A DNA stretch of 64,000 bases from Buxus sempervirens (Eukaryota; Streptophyta; Magnoliopsida; Buxales; Buxaceae): contig OX387186.1 of the NCBI GenBank assembly GCA_947561395.2, positions 44,163,220-44,227,219 of the forward strand, read 5' to 3'. The notes below the pieces were generated by a model. The model was not told where the DNA came from. It searched no databases and worked only from the letters and a program-made list of their open reading frames with translations. Positions 37,273-48,830 of this stretch are shown here, piece by piece (the stretch's first letter is position 1; each line of letters starts with the position of its first letter). The position numbers and the translations under genes are program-made.

Positions 37273-37575
37273 TCAGCAGCGAAGATGATAAGAAATAGCG
37301 GAGTCGAGAGTGTGCTCCGTCAGTCTTATCCTAACGCCTTTACCTCCCTTAATGGCGTTATTCAACACTTTGAAGCGAAGCTCTTCTTCCACAAGGCCGA
37401 CTTCATTAGAGACCAGATCGACCTTATATTCTGCTCGCACATGTAGCTCCATCATCCCAAAATGCCGAAGGAAAAGTTTGACCCCCAATTTCTTCACTTC
37501 TGGAACTGCTTTTTGTTTTAATGGTGACAAAGCAGAGAAGACCCATTACCCAGACACCGAGTTGCTGGAGTTGGT
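37273..37575 (+). pseudogene. Unidentified captured coding-like fragment
   Basis: GC content and codon regularity stand out from the AT-rich surroundings. One plus frame reads NAFTSLNGVIQHFEAKLFF and later HHPKMPKEKFDPQFLHFWNC but is broken by in-frame stops. Another plus frame (37310-37618) is open for 102 codons, and a minus frame (37530-37273) for 85. I do not recognise the source and cannot be sure of the coding strand. Confidence 0.35.
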
Positions 37576-38029
37576 AAACAGGGCCGATTGTGTCTATTTG
37601 CTTTGTTTTAATATTTGATTTTCTCCTTTGTTTGTTGGAAAGTAATCACAGGCATAATTGTAGTTTTAGCATCAAATTGTATTTACGTAGTTGCAGATCT
37701 CTATCGACACTTTTCCAATGTTGTTTATTCATTTTAATGTGGCAGGTGTGGCTTTTCTTCTTTAACTATCTATTGATGAAATTTATATACGTTTTCTTAT
37801 TCCTTTTTTTTAAAATGCTTCGCAGTTGTTATACTTTGAGTAATCAATTGGATGTGGTACTGATTTGCAGTTATTTGGATATTGATTTTCGGATTTGTCC
37901 TCTTCTTCATCTAAGCATTGCTCCTATACTTTAATAAAAAGAGTGGATTTTCTTGGTACTTCAATTTCAGTAATTGACTAAAGAGAGAAGATCGAAACAG
38001 GTATGGATTTTGCTTCTTTCAGAAATGAA

Positions 38030-39190
38030 TAAAATATATAAAATTTGGGTTATTTTTTCTGGATTTAGTTTTACAGTTATGAGAATGAATGTTGCTTCTT
38101 ACTTACTATTTTTTTTTTTTAAAACTGCATTCCTTTTTCTTCTCTCTATTTATAGGGCTATGGCACATTATATTTGTTCTTGCTTCATTGGAACACAATT
38201 CCTTCTGAGTAGTGCAATCCATGCCATTCATTGGAACACAATTTCTTCTTTTAACATGCTTTTTTCTTTTTTTGTTTTAATCGATTGTGTCTATTTGGTT
38301 TGCTGCATTTGGGTTTGGGTTATTTTTTCTGGATTTAGTTTTACAGTTATGAGAATGAATGTTGCTTCTTACTTACTATTTTTTTTTTTAAAACTGTATT
38401 GCTTTTCTTCTCTCTATTTATAGGGCTATGGCACATTATATTGGTTCTTGATTCATTGGAACACAATTCCTTCTGAGTAGTGCAATCCATACCATTCATT
38501 GGAACACAATTTCTTCTTTTATCATGCTTTTTTTCTTTTTCTGTTTTAATTGATTGTGTCTATTTGCTTTGCTACATTTGGTTTTACGTGATTATTTTCT
38601 TTCTTCTGTATATCTTTGTTGTTTTTTGCTTCTTATTGTGGCTGTTGAATTTTTTGTTGCTATTGGTTGATGTTAAAACTGCAGTCCTTTTTCTTCTCTC
38701 TATTTATAGGGCTATGGCACATTATATTTGTTCTTGCTTCATTGGAACACAATTCCTTCTGAGTAGTGCAATCCATGCCATTCATTGGAACACAATTTCT
38801 TCTTTTAGCATGCTTTTTTCTTTTTTTGTTTTAATCGATTGTGTCTATTTGGTTTGCTACATTTGGGTTCGGGTTATTTTTTCTGGATTTAGTTTTACAG
38901 TTATGAGAATGAATGTTGCTTCTTACTTACTATTTTTTTTTTTTAAAACTGTATTGCTTTTTCTTCTCTCTATTTATAGGGCTATGGCACATTATATTGG
39001 TTCTTGATTCATTGGAACACAATTTCTTCTTTTATCATGCTTTTTTTCTTTTTCTGTTTTAATTGATTGTGTCTATTTGCTTTGCTACATTTGGTTTTAC
39101 GTGATTATTTTCTTGCTTCTGTATATCTTTGTTGTTTTTTGCTTCTTATTGTGGCTGTTGAATTTTTTGTTGCTACTGGTTGATGTTAAA
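38030..39190 (+). repeat. ~275-bp tandem repeat, about four copies
   Basis: The block GGGCTATGGCACATTATAT recurs at about 38156, 38425, 38709 and 38982 (spacings about 269, 284, 273). Units come in two versions that differ in the segment after GATTGTGTCTATTTG: one continues TTTGGGTT...TTCTGGATTTAG, the other TTTTACGTGATTATTTTC. The long hydrophobic ORFs here are products of the repeat. Confidence 0.9.
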
Positions 39191-40942
39191 GATGTTATTA
39201 AAATGCCAAAATTTTTGCTCAATTGAAACTGACATTAGATACATTAGATTTTTTTTTTCTCTACTATTGCAAATATAGCAAGCTAATATGTCATGTTCTT
39301 TATTGAAGCTTCTTCAATGGAGTGATGGGTTTGAATGGAATGATATCAAAGGATTGGATGAGTTTTGTGTAACTCATTTCTGTCATCTAATACTAAGTAA
39401 TAGCCACTAGATACAGCAGCTCTTTACCATGATTCAGTATTTCCAATGCTAACCGGCAAGTATTTTGTGTTGAATTAGAGTTTTTTTTAGTAAAGATTGT
39501 TTCATTATAATCATTTCTTTTGTCTATTTCTCACAGGCTATATTCATAATGCTGGATTCTAGGAGTAAACAAAAGAAATGCTAGGGAAAGTACTTTCTTG
39601 ATTGCTCCAAGGAAGAGTAGGTCATGGGGATTTGGAAAGAATATAAGAACTCACCAGAAAGTCATTGAAAGTTAGTGTAATTTGACTTTATTTCTCTACT
39701 TAACCAATTCATTATAGTTTGAATTAGAGCTTTCGATTTATATCACAATCTCACTCATAGGTACCATTTTTCGTTCATGGGGCTTGAAAATCAAGCTTTA
39801 TTTTTGTGTTTGCTTGATATAAAATATGGGCAAAGTTTAGCCTAGAATGAAAATGTGGATTTTAGAATTTGAAATCATTCGTTTTCAATGTAAAGTATGA
39901 TCATTAGGTTATGGTTAATGGATTTATAAACTTCATTTGAATAGCTTACAATTTTGTAGTGCTATGGTTGAGGTTGTGGAAGGATCAGCAACATGGTTTG
40001 GCTAAGGTCTTTATTGTGTTTGTGCTTAGAGAAGAGAGATTATTTTTGCCCATCATTTGACTTAACACCTACCCAGGTATTGTTTTGATTTTGCTAAACT
40101 GAAATTTGGCTGTTTGTTTGTCTACTTCTGTTTTTTTCTTGGACATAACAGTAATGTATCTTGGATAATTTATGTGATAGTAAATTGAAAAAGTAATAAA
40201 TAGAAAATTGAAAATCTTGAAAGGTGAATATAATAATTGTATATTGTGTTGGCTGATTGAATCCTGATATTTCTGAAATTATTTATGTTACACTAGAAAA
40301 TAGCAATCTATAATGTAACCTGATTCACACAAAAATAGCAACATGTCCTATCTCAGATATTTTACAAATTATAAGGTTAAAGGAAGGCAACCAATATGGT
40401 TGGAGGAAGCAAAGTACCCTCAAACAAACTTGAGGTCTTTGCGTTTTCTGTGAGGATTTGAGGATATATAAGTAGATCTGATGGGTTAGAGGTGTATGAG
40501 ATTCTACCAAATATCCTATGGACCATTGGTAAGCAGTCATTGTAGGATTTGTGATAGAAAAATGCTTCAAAGAGAATGGATCTTTTTGATTTTGTGGTTG
40601 ATGGCTATATAAATAGTTTTCCTAAATAGGGTTCCGTAAGGGCACAAATAGGAGTATCACAAGTAAAGGAAGTGTTAGAATCATTTTATAATGATAATTC
40701 CCTTTGTGTTAATAACTTTGAAGATGTAAGTTACCTCTTATGGTTCAGATATATTACGTTTGTGACTTTGGATGACTATTTGGAGAGCATGCTTCGGAAC
40801 AACAAAATATTGCCATGCATGGTTGACGACTATAGTACAGATCACATTAATTTCATTGGAAATGGTTGTAACACTGTTGTAGTGTTTCAGTCATTAATGC
40901 TGATATGGAACTTTAATTTTGCTGAGAGTGTTTATTTGTAAG

Positions 40943-41030
40943 GTCCAATGGTGCAACAATCCAAATTGTTTATACTTGCATGAAATTGGTGCTCAAAAAG
41001 ACAGTTTTACTAAAGATGAGATCATTTCAG
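40943..41030 (+). pseudogene. Captured exon fragment resembling CNOT4/NOT4
   Basis: After an AG at 40941-40942 the frame reads VQWCNNPNCLYLHEIG then DSFTKDEIISA. This matches the conserved block after the RRM/zinc-finger region of the CCR4-NOT E3 ligase subunit NOT4 (pattern C-x-N-x-x-C-x-Y-L-H-E-x-G ... SFTKDEI). It is a single exon without the RING or RRM, inside Helitron 1, so a captured non-functional fragment. Sequence after 41030 no longer looks like NOT4. Confidence 0.65.
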
Positions 41031-41319
41031 CCTCCAAGGTTCTGGCCTTTCTAAACCACAAAAAGGTGAATGGAACCCCATCAGAACTTGGTAATGCACT
41101 CTGATCCATTTTTACATTTCATGAAGTTGGTTAAATTGAGCTACATTTAACTAATTTCTCTCACTAGCACCTTTGAATGACATGAATTGTATCATTATTC
41201 CTTACATAATGTATACATTAATGGTTTTGCACAAAAATGCAATGACATCTGTTCTTTATCTTTATTTTGTTTTTTGTTTTTTCTCTTATAAGTGATATCT
41301 TTTCCTTTCTTTCCTCAGA

Positions 41320-41528
41320 ACATGATACCCGATGCTGGAAAGCATCTTCTTGAAGAGCTGAATTACATGACTCCTGATAATCAGAAATCAATGTCCAAGA
41401 AAATGGGTCACAAGAGAAACTTTTTCCCTGCTGACACATTAGATGCTATGAAATCTCTAATTGTAGAAACTGCCCCCGGAAAATGCAAGGAGGTCATTAG
41501 GAATATGCTTTACCTAGCTGTTCAATAA
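41320..41528 (+). pseudogene. Unidentified captured exon fragment
   Basis: An open frame after an acceptor-like TTTCCTCAG. It reads NMIPDAGKHLLEELNYMTP and ends VIRNMLYLAVQ, TAA. Composition is coding-like and contrasts with the flanks. No family recognised. Confidence 0.3.
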
Positions 41529-41733
41529 TTTGAGGATTCCTAAAAATGAAACACTGCATACCGTTTGGACTTTGGACAATATATATGGTTTTCATGTAAA
41601 CTTTCTCAATAGGATATGCTTAATTCTTAAACATCCTGTTTTAAAAAATAGTGTTAGATTTAGCCGCTAATTGATTTTTATATTCATGTGTATTAAATGT
41701 ATTTCCCGTGCATAGCACGGGTTTCAATGCTAG

Positions 41734-42410
41734 TCTATATATTAAGCGAAAGGGGGGTGGCGTTTGACGTGTCACCCCCCCTTTGCTTCGGAGGCTCGGG
41801 ACAGCCTCGCGTGATTCGGCGTTCCCGAGCTTCGCAAGAAATCAGAAAAAAAAAAAAAAGTTGTCGTACTTTTTTATTTTGGTTTAAAACGACAAAAATA
41901 ATTCACATTCAGTGTTTAAGTTTTTTTGTAATTTCAAATCAGGCATATCTTCTTATAAAACGACAATACCTGCCGCAATTTTTGACTTTTGGGTTTTTTA
42001 AAATAATTTAGATTTAGTGATTTAACCTTTTATATTTCTAGATCAGGTATAACCAATTCGTAACTTTTGATTTTTTTTTTCTTTGGTTTAAAACGACAAA
42101 CATAATTCACATTCAATGTTTACTTTTCTATAATTGCAAAACAGTCATAACTTCTTCGTAAACGACCACACTTACCGTAATTTTTGATACTTCGGTTTTT
42201 GAAAATAATTTAGATTTAGTCATTTAAGTTTTTATATTTCCAGATCAGATATAAACAATTCTTTACTCCTCTCACTTTCTCTCTCTCGATCCTCTCTCTC
42301 TCCGTTTTCTTGCAGCCTTGGGGCTCTTCTCGAGTGTTCCAGCCTCTTCGTTTTCTTGCAACCCAAGGCTCTTCTCGACTGTTCCAGAACCCCTCTTATT
42401 TATTCCTCTC

Positions 42411-42450
<40 letters not shown>

Positions 42451-44247
42451 CGTTTTCTTGCAGCCTCTAGGCTCTTCTCGAGTGTTAAAGCCTCTTTGTT
42501 TTCATGCAGCCCAAGGCTCTTCTTGACTGTTCAAGAACCCCTCTTTGTTCTCTTACATAAAACAAATGGGTTGAGAGCAATGGTTGGACTGAATATAAGG
42601 AGATCAGCTGAATCAGTTGCATCAGTTTTGGCTCCCTACTTTCTTCAGGTGCAATTTTTATTCTTTTTCTGTTGATTCAGCAGTAATAGTTGCAGTTACT
42701 GTTCTAATGGTCGATCAAGTTCTTAGCTTTCAATTCAATTTCAGAGCTTATTTTCCATATGCCGTTCTTTATTTTTTTGTTTATTTTATTTTTTCTTCTC
42801 ATTTTTTAATGTTTTTACGTTGTTCTGTATTTGGATTTTACCTTCTATGCAAGTGGGATTGATTGATAAAAAAAATTTCATCCTATTATTAGGTCTTTTA
42901 GAGAAATTGGTTCATTTGGTGTTAATAATGTATTTGTCTGAATCTTCATTCCCTATATTTCATGATATATTAATGAGATTGACCCTCCTGATACCATGTG
43001 AACTCGAGGTTATCAGTCCTTCCTAGGAAGTTTGACCTAATTTTGATTCTTTTTGACAAAATGGGGCATGACCTACTTTCGTCTATCTTCCCTTCAACTA
43101 AAGATAATATACATGTGGTGTCATGCATTCTTAGAGTACTGTCTCTGACTCAAGCTTGAATTCCCAGATAATTTTTTCTTCTTTGTTTCGTGCCAAATAG
43201 AGTCTTATAATATTTTATCTAAATATTATCCACCATCAAATAATTAATTGTGGTTTGAGCATTGAATTCGCTCAAACAAATTCGAAATAGTTACCTGCTT
43301 AAAGCTTAAGCATAAAAATTTTCCATAATGTGATCGGTTACTTCTTTTTTTTCCTTTTATAATGTGCAGAAGGATGTTGTGAGATCGCAGCACATCCTGA
43401 TTTTCCAGTGGCAAAAGGCAGCCATGAGCCAGTGAAGGTAGAAATTTTTACATCTAAACGCCTGTACTCCAATATTAATTATTTACACCCATTTATTTGA
43501 TTCATACGTTCTATTAACTGATAGCAGACATCTTTTTTATTCATACGTTCTATTACAAGTTTTTCTCTATCTTATTTTTTCAAACAAATATAGTAAGTTA
43601 TGTTAAAGAAGTAAAATGCCAAAATTGTACTCTTTTGACATTGTACGCTTTGATCCTACAAAATGTCTCGATCTTATTTGGTCTTTGAAGGAGAAAGTTT
43701 CATGTTGCTAAATTCAGTTTGTAATGTACTCTGCAGATCTCTAGCCTTGGTAAGTCTATCCGAATACACAAAGCATGAGTGAACCTCTCTTCTATATCAT
43801 CTGAAACAGCTATTTTTGAAGAATTTAGAACCACCCCTATGACTTGACGTATTGCTTCCTATCAAATACCACAAAATTCAACGTTTACAATTTATGAAAT
43901 TATGAGATCTTTTAATAAACAACATTTTTAATGCTTAGTAGTAGTCACATATCTTTTGGTTTTACTTTATTCTTATTCTATTTCATTTTCGTTTCAGGAC
44001 CTCACAACTGTTTCATAGAGCTTGCAATGTTTTTATAAGAAGGGAATTCTTAGATCCACTCACACTTTTGAAGTTTCCTGTACATAGTACATACTACTAA
44101 TGCATGTATTTATATATCCATTTTCACGTTCATGTATATGTTGTTAATATATTAACTTTCAAGACTTCTAAGACAATATATAAAATAATTTATTCTTTCA
44201 TAATTTTTTTAACCTATTTGCCCGTGCAACGCACGGCAGAATGCTAG
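41734..44247 (+). mobile_element. Helitron 2 of tandem array (2514 bp)
   Basis: Starts TCTATATATTAAGCG at 41734, the base after Helitron 1. It ends with hairpin CCGTGCAACGCACGG, CAGAATG and CTAG (44247). The 5' part has a GC-rich hairpin-prone block (GCTTCGGAGGCTCGGGAC...), then degenerate ~80-bp repeats carrying AAAATAATTTAGATTTAG. 42303-42545 repeats TTTTCTTGCAGCC...GGCTCTTCT several times around a CT microsatellite (42413-42448). 43369-43437 looks like a captured exon with splice borders. No transposase. Confidence 0.8.
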
Positions 44248-46164
44248 TCTATATATTAAAGGAAAGGGGGTTGGTGATTGACGTGTCACCCCCCGTTGCT
44301 TCGGAGGCTCGGGACAGCCTCGCGTGCTTCGGCGTTCCCGAGCCTCCCAATAAATCAGACAAAAAGCGGCTGTATTTTTTATTTTGGTTTCAAACGACAA
44401 AAATAATTCACATTCAGTGTTTAAGTTTTTTTTAATTTAAAATCAGGCGTATCTTCTTATAAAGCGCCGCAATGTTTGACTTTTCGGTTTTAAAAAATAA
44501 TTTAGATTTAGTCATATACTTTTTATAATAATTCCAAATCAATAATAAACAAAAAAATCTTTCGTTTTTCGGTTTAAAGCATTTATTTAACTGCCGTAAC
44601 TTTTGACTTTCTTCGGTTTTTAAAAATAATTTAGATTTAGTCATATCATTTTATCATAATTTCAAATCAGGAATAAACAAAAACAACTTCCGGTTCAGTT
44701 TTAAAGCATTTATTTAATAATAATAAAAACGTGCCGCAACTTTTCGTTCTTCGGTTTTTGAATCCCTCTTTCTACATCTCCTTCTGTCTCCCCTTCTCGG
44801 TCTCTATCCTCCTTTCGTCCCTCTCGCTTTCTCACTCACTCCCATTGTGGAGGGGGGATACGGGAGCGGGGGTTCCTTCTCCCGCAAGTTTCCACCTGCA
44901 GCCTCCGGGCTCTTCTTGACTGTTCCAGAGGCTCTTTCTTGAAACCTCTTTCGAAGGTCCTAGAATTGCCAGATCCCTTTCCTTCCTCTCTATCTCCTAT
45001 CTTCCTTTCTGATCTTCTCTCTCTTGTCGAAAGCCCTTGCTATATTTCCCTGGCAGTGGCGAAGTCATCGGCGGTGGTTGCGCAAAAAATAATAATAATA
45101 AACTTTTTTTCTTCATTAAGTACACAAAGCATGAGTGAACTTCTTTTCTATATCATCTGAAACAACTATTTTTAAAGAATTTAGAACCACCCCGGTGACG
45201 TTTCGTTTGCCAAATCTAGCAAACTCTTTGCATTAGAAATCTCATTGCCTTGATTAGGAGCAGCACCCTCTGACATGGCTTCGACTTATCAGAAGCCTAA
45301 AATGGCAATTATGGAAAAGTGCCAAGATTTGGGATCTGAATATTGAATTTATCGTGTTGACCCCAACTATTTGGGATGTGGCATTTTTTCTAATGTTAAG
45401 ACTTTGTTATTGTTTTCAATTTTGAGTTTGCTGTTTCCTAATGAGCTATTCAACTATTTATTAATATGTTATTATTATTATTATTTTGGCAATGTAGACA
45501 ATTCAATTTTTTCACCAAAAGTTTTTTTTTAATAGTAGTAGTACTCTAATTAGCTGGACATCTTTCATTGCATGGATAGACATTGATTCGCATTGTCAAA
45601 CAGATCAAACTACTGCCACTCCTATGACTTGATATATTGCTTCCTAGAAAATCCCACAAAATTCAACGTTTACAATTTATGAAATTATCAGATCTTTTAA
45701 TAAACAACATTTTTAATGCTTAATAGTAGTCACATATCTTTTGGTTTTACTTTATTCTTATTCTATTTCATTTTCATTTCAGGACCTCACAACTGTTTCA
45801 TGGAGCTTGCAATGTTTTATAAGAAGGGAATTCTTATATCTATTTTCAAGACAATATATTTATAACTACTACTCCTATGACTCACACTTTTGAATTTCCT
45901 GTACATAGCACATACTACTAATCCATGTATTTATATCCATTTTCACGTTCATGTAACTATATGAGGTTTGTCACACCAGGTGTATTTTAAAGTTCTTATG
46001 AGATAGTGTTTGCCGTTTAGATAATTAATTCTAATTCTGTTATATATTGTTAATATATTAACTTTCAAGTTCTACCAAAAAATAATATTAACTTTCAAGA
46101 CAATATATTAAATAATTTATTTTTTAATAATTTTTCGAAACTATTTGCACGGGCAGAATGCTAG
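44248..46164 (+). mobile_element. Helitron 3 of tandem array (1917 bp)
   Basis: Starts TCTATATATTAAAGG at 44248, directly after Helitron 2, and ends GCACGGGCAGAATG-CTAG at 46164 followed by host T. Its first ~450 bp and last ~1 kb are closely similar to Helitron 2. Relative to Helitron 2 it has extra sequence at about 45200-45612, and the 3' hairpin has lost its left arm. No transposase. Confidence 0.75.
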
Positions 46165-47820
46165 TTCTTATTGAATGGAAAAGTTATGCTTGAATCTTTG
46201 GAGTAGTTGTTAAGTCTTCCCCTTAAAATCATATGTTCAAATGAGCTCCATTTTTATTCCACCGAGAATCTCATCACTTCTGATGCGTGCCAGTCTTGTG
46301 ACGACTTCAAAAGCCTAACGGGTGAAGCGTCTCAGCTGATCGGCTCTCCCAAAAGAAACTTCAAACTTTTGGAAAGCAATCAGAGGAAATAACTATCAGA
46401 ATTAAAGAAATAAAGACACATGGCACCTATACGGTCTAGTCTCACCAGAGAAGCCACGTCAATGTCCACCTAGGCCATACACATGACCGAGGGAAAACTA
46501 TTCTTTTGCATTTAAGGATGACATCCTCAATAATACAGGATTGACTGCCGAGACCATGTGAATGGGCAACGATGGACAAGGAAGTTATTTGTTTATGATC
46601 GTGGTAAAGAGGTTATCTCACATGGACGAGAGGAAACAGATAGATAACTTCCGGAACAGACACAGAATTCGTGCAAACATGGGTCGGTAGCAACCGTCAG
46701 AATCCGACTATAAAAGGCACAATCTCGAAAAACTCAAGGACAACCTCCACTCAACTGCAACCGGTTATTATGATTATAACTCGCTCATCTATGATCTCTA
46801 TCCAGTCTCCTACACCCAAACTGTAGTAAGAAAGGATAATTTAGGACTCCTCTCACTGCTTCCTATCGCAGTGATACTTCAGGCTACTATTTATTCCGAT
46901 TAAAGTAAAGACCTTGCCATTGGCAAGGAGGTTGCGGCCACCCCTGACTCCTAATCCTGTACTCCTATTATGGCTACAGGGTTACGAGCAGCCAGTCCTA
47001 AAACCATCTTTTGTCAAGCCAGGTGATTGTCAGAATATTAGCTAAGTAGTATTCCTGGGTGAACCCCTGAATTGACTCTGTTAGCAGACGCCCCCTACTT
47101 CTTTTCCTTATACTTCGATTACGGTTATAAGGTCAAGAAAGGCCGGTACTACCAACCTAGTTGATTTTCTTTTGTTTATTTCCTTTTGAGTTACTTGAAG
47201 ATTTGTTGTAATCAACAGTTGCATTTTTTGCGACTGATACCTGAATAAAGTACCTTCTTATCGCCTACTGCCGCTTTCAAACACGAATAAGAACCCAAAC
47301 AAAGACCGAACCCCTTTGACTTCATTCTATCGTCTGATCAATTTTATTACAGGTGACTTGCAGTACGGTTAAACCAACGCCGGTTTAGATTCGGAACAGG
47401 TGCCCAGGGTCAGGATTCGATCCGAATCATTGTATCGAAAGATACTGGTATGCCTGCATGAAAACACATCATCCCCATGGCCACATGTCGAGCTCGGACC
47501 AATTTGAGACCAACAGTTGTGTATTTTTCATGCCACTTCCTGGGGATGAAAATATCAAATTTTGATCCTCCTCATACAAGAAACTGAGGAATGGCCATGG
47601 AGAAGTTGGATCTAAATGGAATAATCGTTATAAGCCCAAAAGAAGAGCAAGGAAGTCAACTTCCATAAAACAAAATGCACAACCGTACAAAAGAACTTGA
47701 AATCTAACACAAAAATGTAAATTTTCATTCAAAAAAGTAGGTCAAGGGGTGTGTTTTACAATACAAATCAGGTAACTTGCCTGACTAAAAACAGGAATAC
47801 GGACCAAGATCAAGAGAAAA
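46165..47820. other. LTR-like unclassified repeat region
   Basis: No gene seen. 46420-47520 has higher GC than its flanks and a promoter-like CTATAAAAGG (46708-46717) followed by a C-rich leader, as in an LTR, but I found no convincing terminal repeats or target duplication. 46340-46392 is similar to 56793-56835 (CCCAAA.GAAACTTC.AACTTTTGGAAAG), a dispersed repeat. Confidence 0.35.
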
Positions 47821-47862
47821 GTTAGCCAATTTGTCCACCACAATGTTTGCTTCCCTAAAGAC
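47821..47862 (-). pseudogene. LINE RNase H remnant
   Basis: The minus frame reads VFREANIVVDKLAN, the conserved C-terminal block of plant LINE RNase H. It aligns with VFREANCVVDSLAN in the LINE at 58422-64000. It is a short relic of a second, older LINE. Confidence 0.6.
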
Positions 47863-48072
47863 AAAAAATTTACTTGGTTCCATCACTTCTTTCCACCATA
47901 TTGACTACTTTCCCTATGGACCAAAAATTTACTTGGTTCCATCACTTCTTTCCACCATATTGACTACTTTCCCTATGGACCAAAAATTTACTTGGTTCCA
48001 TCACTTCTTTCCACCATATTGACTACTTTCCCTATGGACAAAAAATTTACTTGGTTCCATCACTTCTTCTTG
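47860..48072. repeat. 59-bp tandem repeat, about 3.5 copies
   Basis: The motif TACTTGGTTC recurs at 47871, 47930, 47989 and 48048, an exact 59-bp period, with nearly identical units. It directly follows the LINE relic and lies about 0.8 kb beyond the AGO2-like stop codon. Confidence 0.95.
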
Positions 48073-48830
48073 TTGACGGAAATTCGCACGTGTTATGAGA
48101 CTCACTTTCTGGTGCCCATCGCCTTAGCCATCCTCAGCCCTTCACTGCATCCCAGTGCTTCTGCAACCAAGGAATTCGGCTACAATCACTGGGCAAGCAT
48201 CAGTTCTTATAAACCCAACAAATTTAACACTTGTTATCCTCAACCTCAAGCAAGCAAGAATGAAAATAACACTTCAATTAATCTCTGGTGGGATTAGAGA
48301 TTGGCCATACTAGAAGGAGTCAGGATTAGTTATTGCCTGTAAATATACACTAAACATAACAGAAACAATAGCAACAAAAAATTTCAAAACTAGAGTTTTC
48401 TTGGAATCAGGAGCCCAGCTACTACCAAGATAACACAGATAGAACAGAAAACATCGAGGCATAAGCATCCGCACTCAACATTACCCAACATAAACCACGA
48501 TGTCCACAAACAAGCCTAATAACAATATTAAGTAACAAATCCAAGTACTTGTTTGATTTACACACTCTCTCAAACCCCACTAAATTCTGAATCACATAAC
48601 ATGCACTACATGCTTATAAGCATGACGGCAACTGACAAGACCACACACAACTATTACCCTAAAAACTTTTACCTATAAGAAATAAAACAAACAAATGAAC
48701 TGCCTTAGATTCACGCACAAACTCCTTCAACTATCAAAGCTGGAAAAAGATGAACTTCCCCTACAGTGCTTAGAAGGAGATTGAACCTGATGCGGAGACT
48801 TCCATGCCTCCTTCACGATGTGTGGCATCT

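Larger units (their letters stand above)
35544..41733 (+). mobile_element. Helitron 1 of tandem array (6190 bp), with captured DNA
   Basis: Starts A|TCTATTCTC at 35544. The 3' end is the perfect hairpin CCCGTGCATAGCACGGG, then TTTCAATG, then CTAG (41733). No Rep/helicase protein, so non-autonomous. It carries GC-rich 5' UTR-like sequence (36050-36330), coding-like fragments at 37273-37575, 40943-41030 and 41320-41528, and a ~275-bp tandem array. Splice-like borders around fragments fit capture of genomic gene pieces. The next Helitron begins at the following base. Confidence 0.75.

Noticed and set aside
37974-39007. 149- and 175-codon hydrophobic ORFs that look like membrane proteins
   Set aside because: They are translations of T-rich tandem repeats and repeat the same phrase; no initiation context or family.
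46420-47520. A complete solo LTR
   Set aside because: Promoter-like TATA box present, but I could not find matching termini or a target duplication, so it is listed only as LTR-like.
47860-48072. Regular repeats as a CRISPR array
   Set aside because: Contiguous tandem units without distinct spacers, in a plant nuclear genome.
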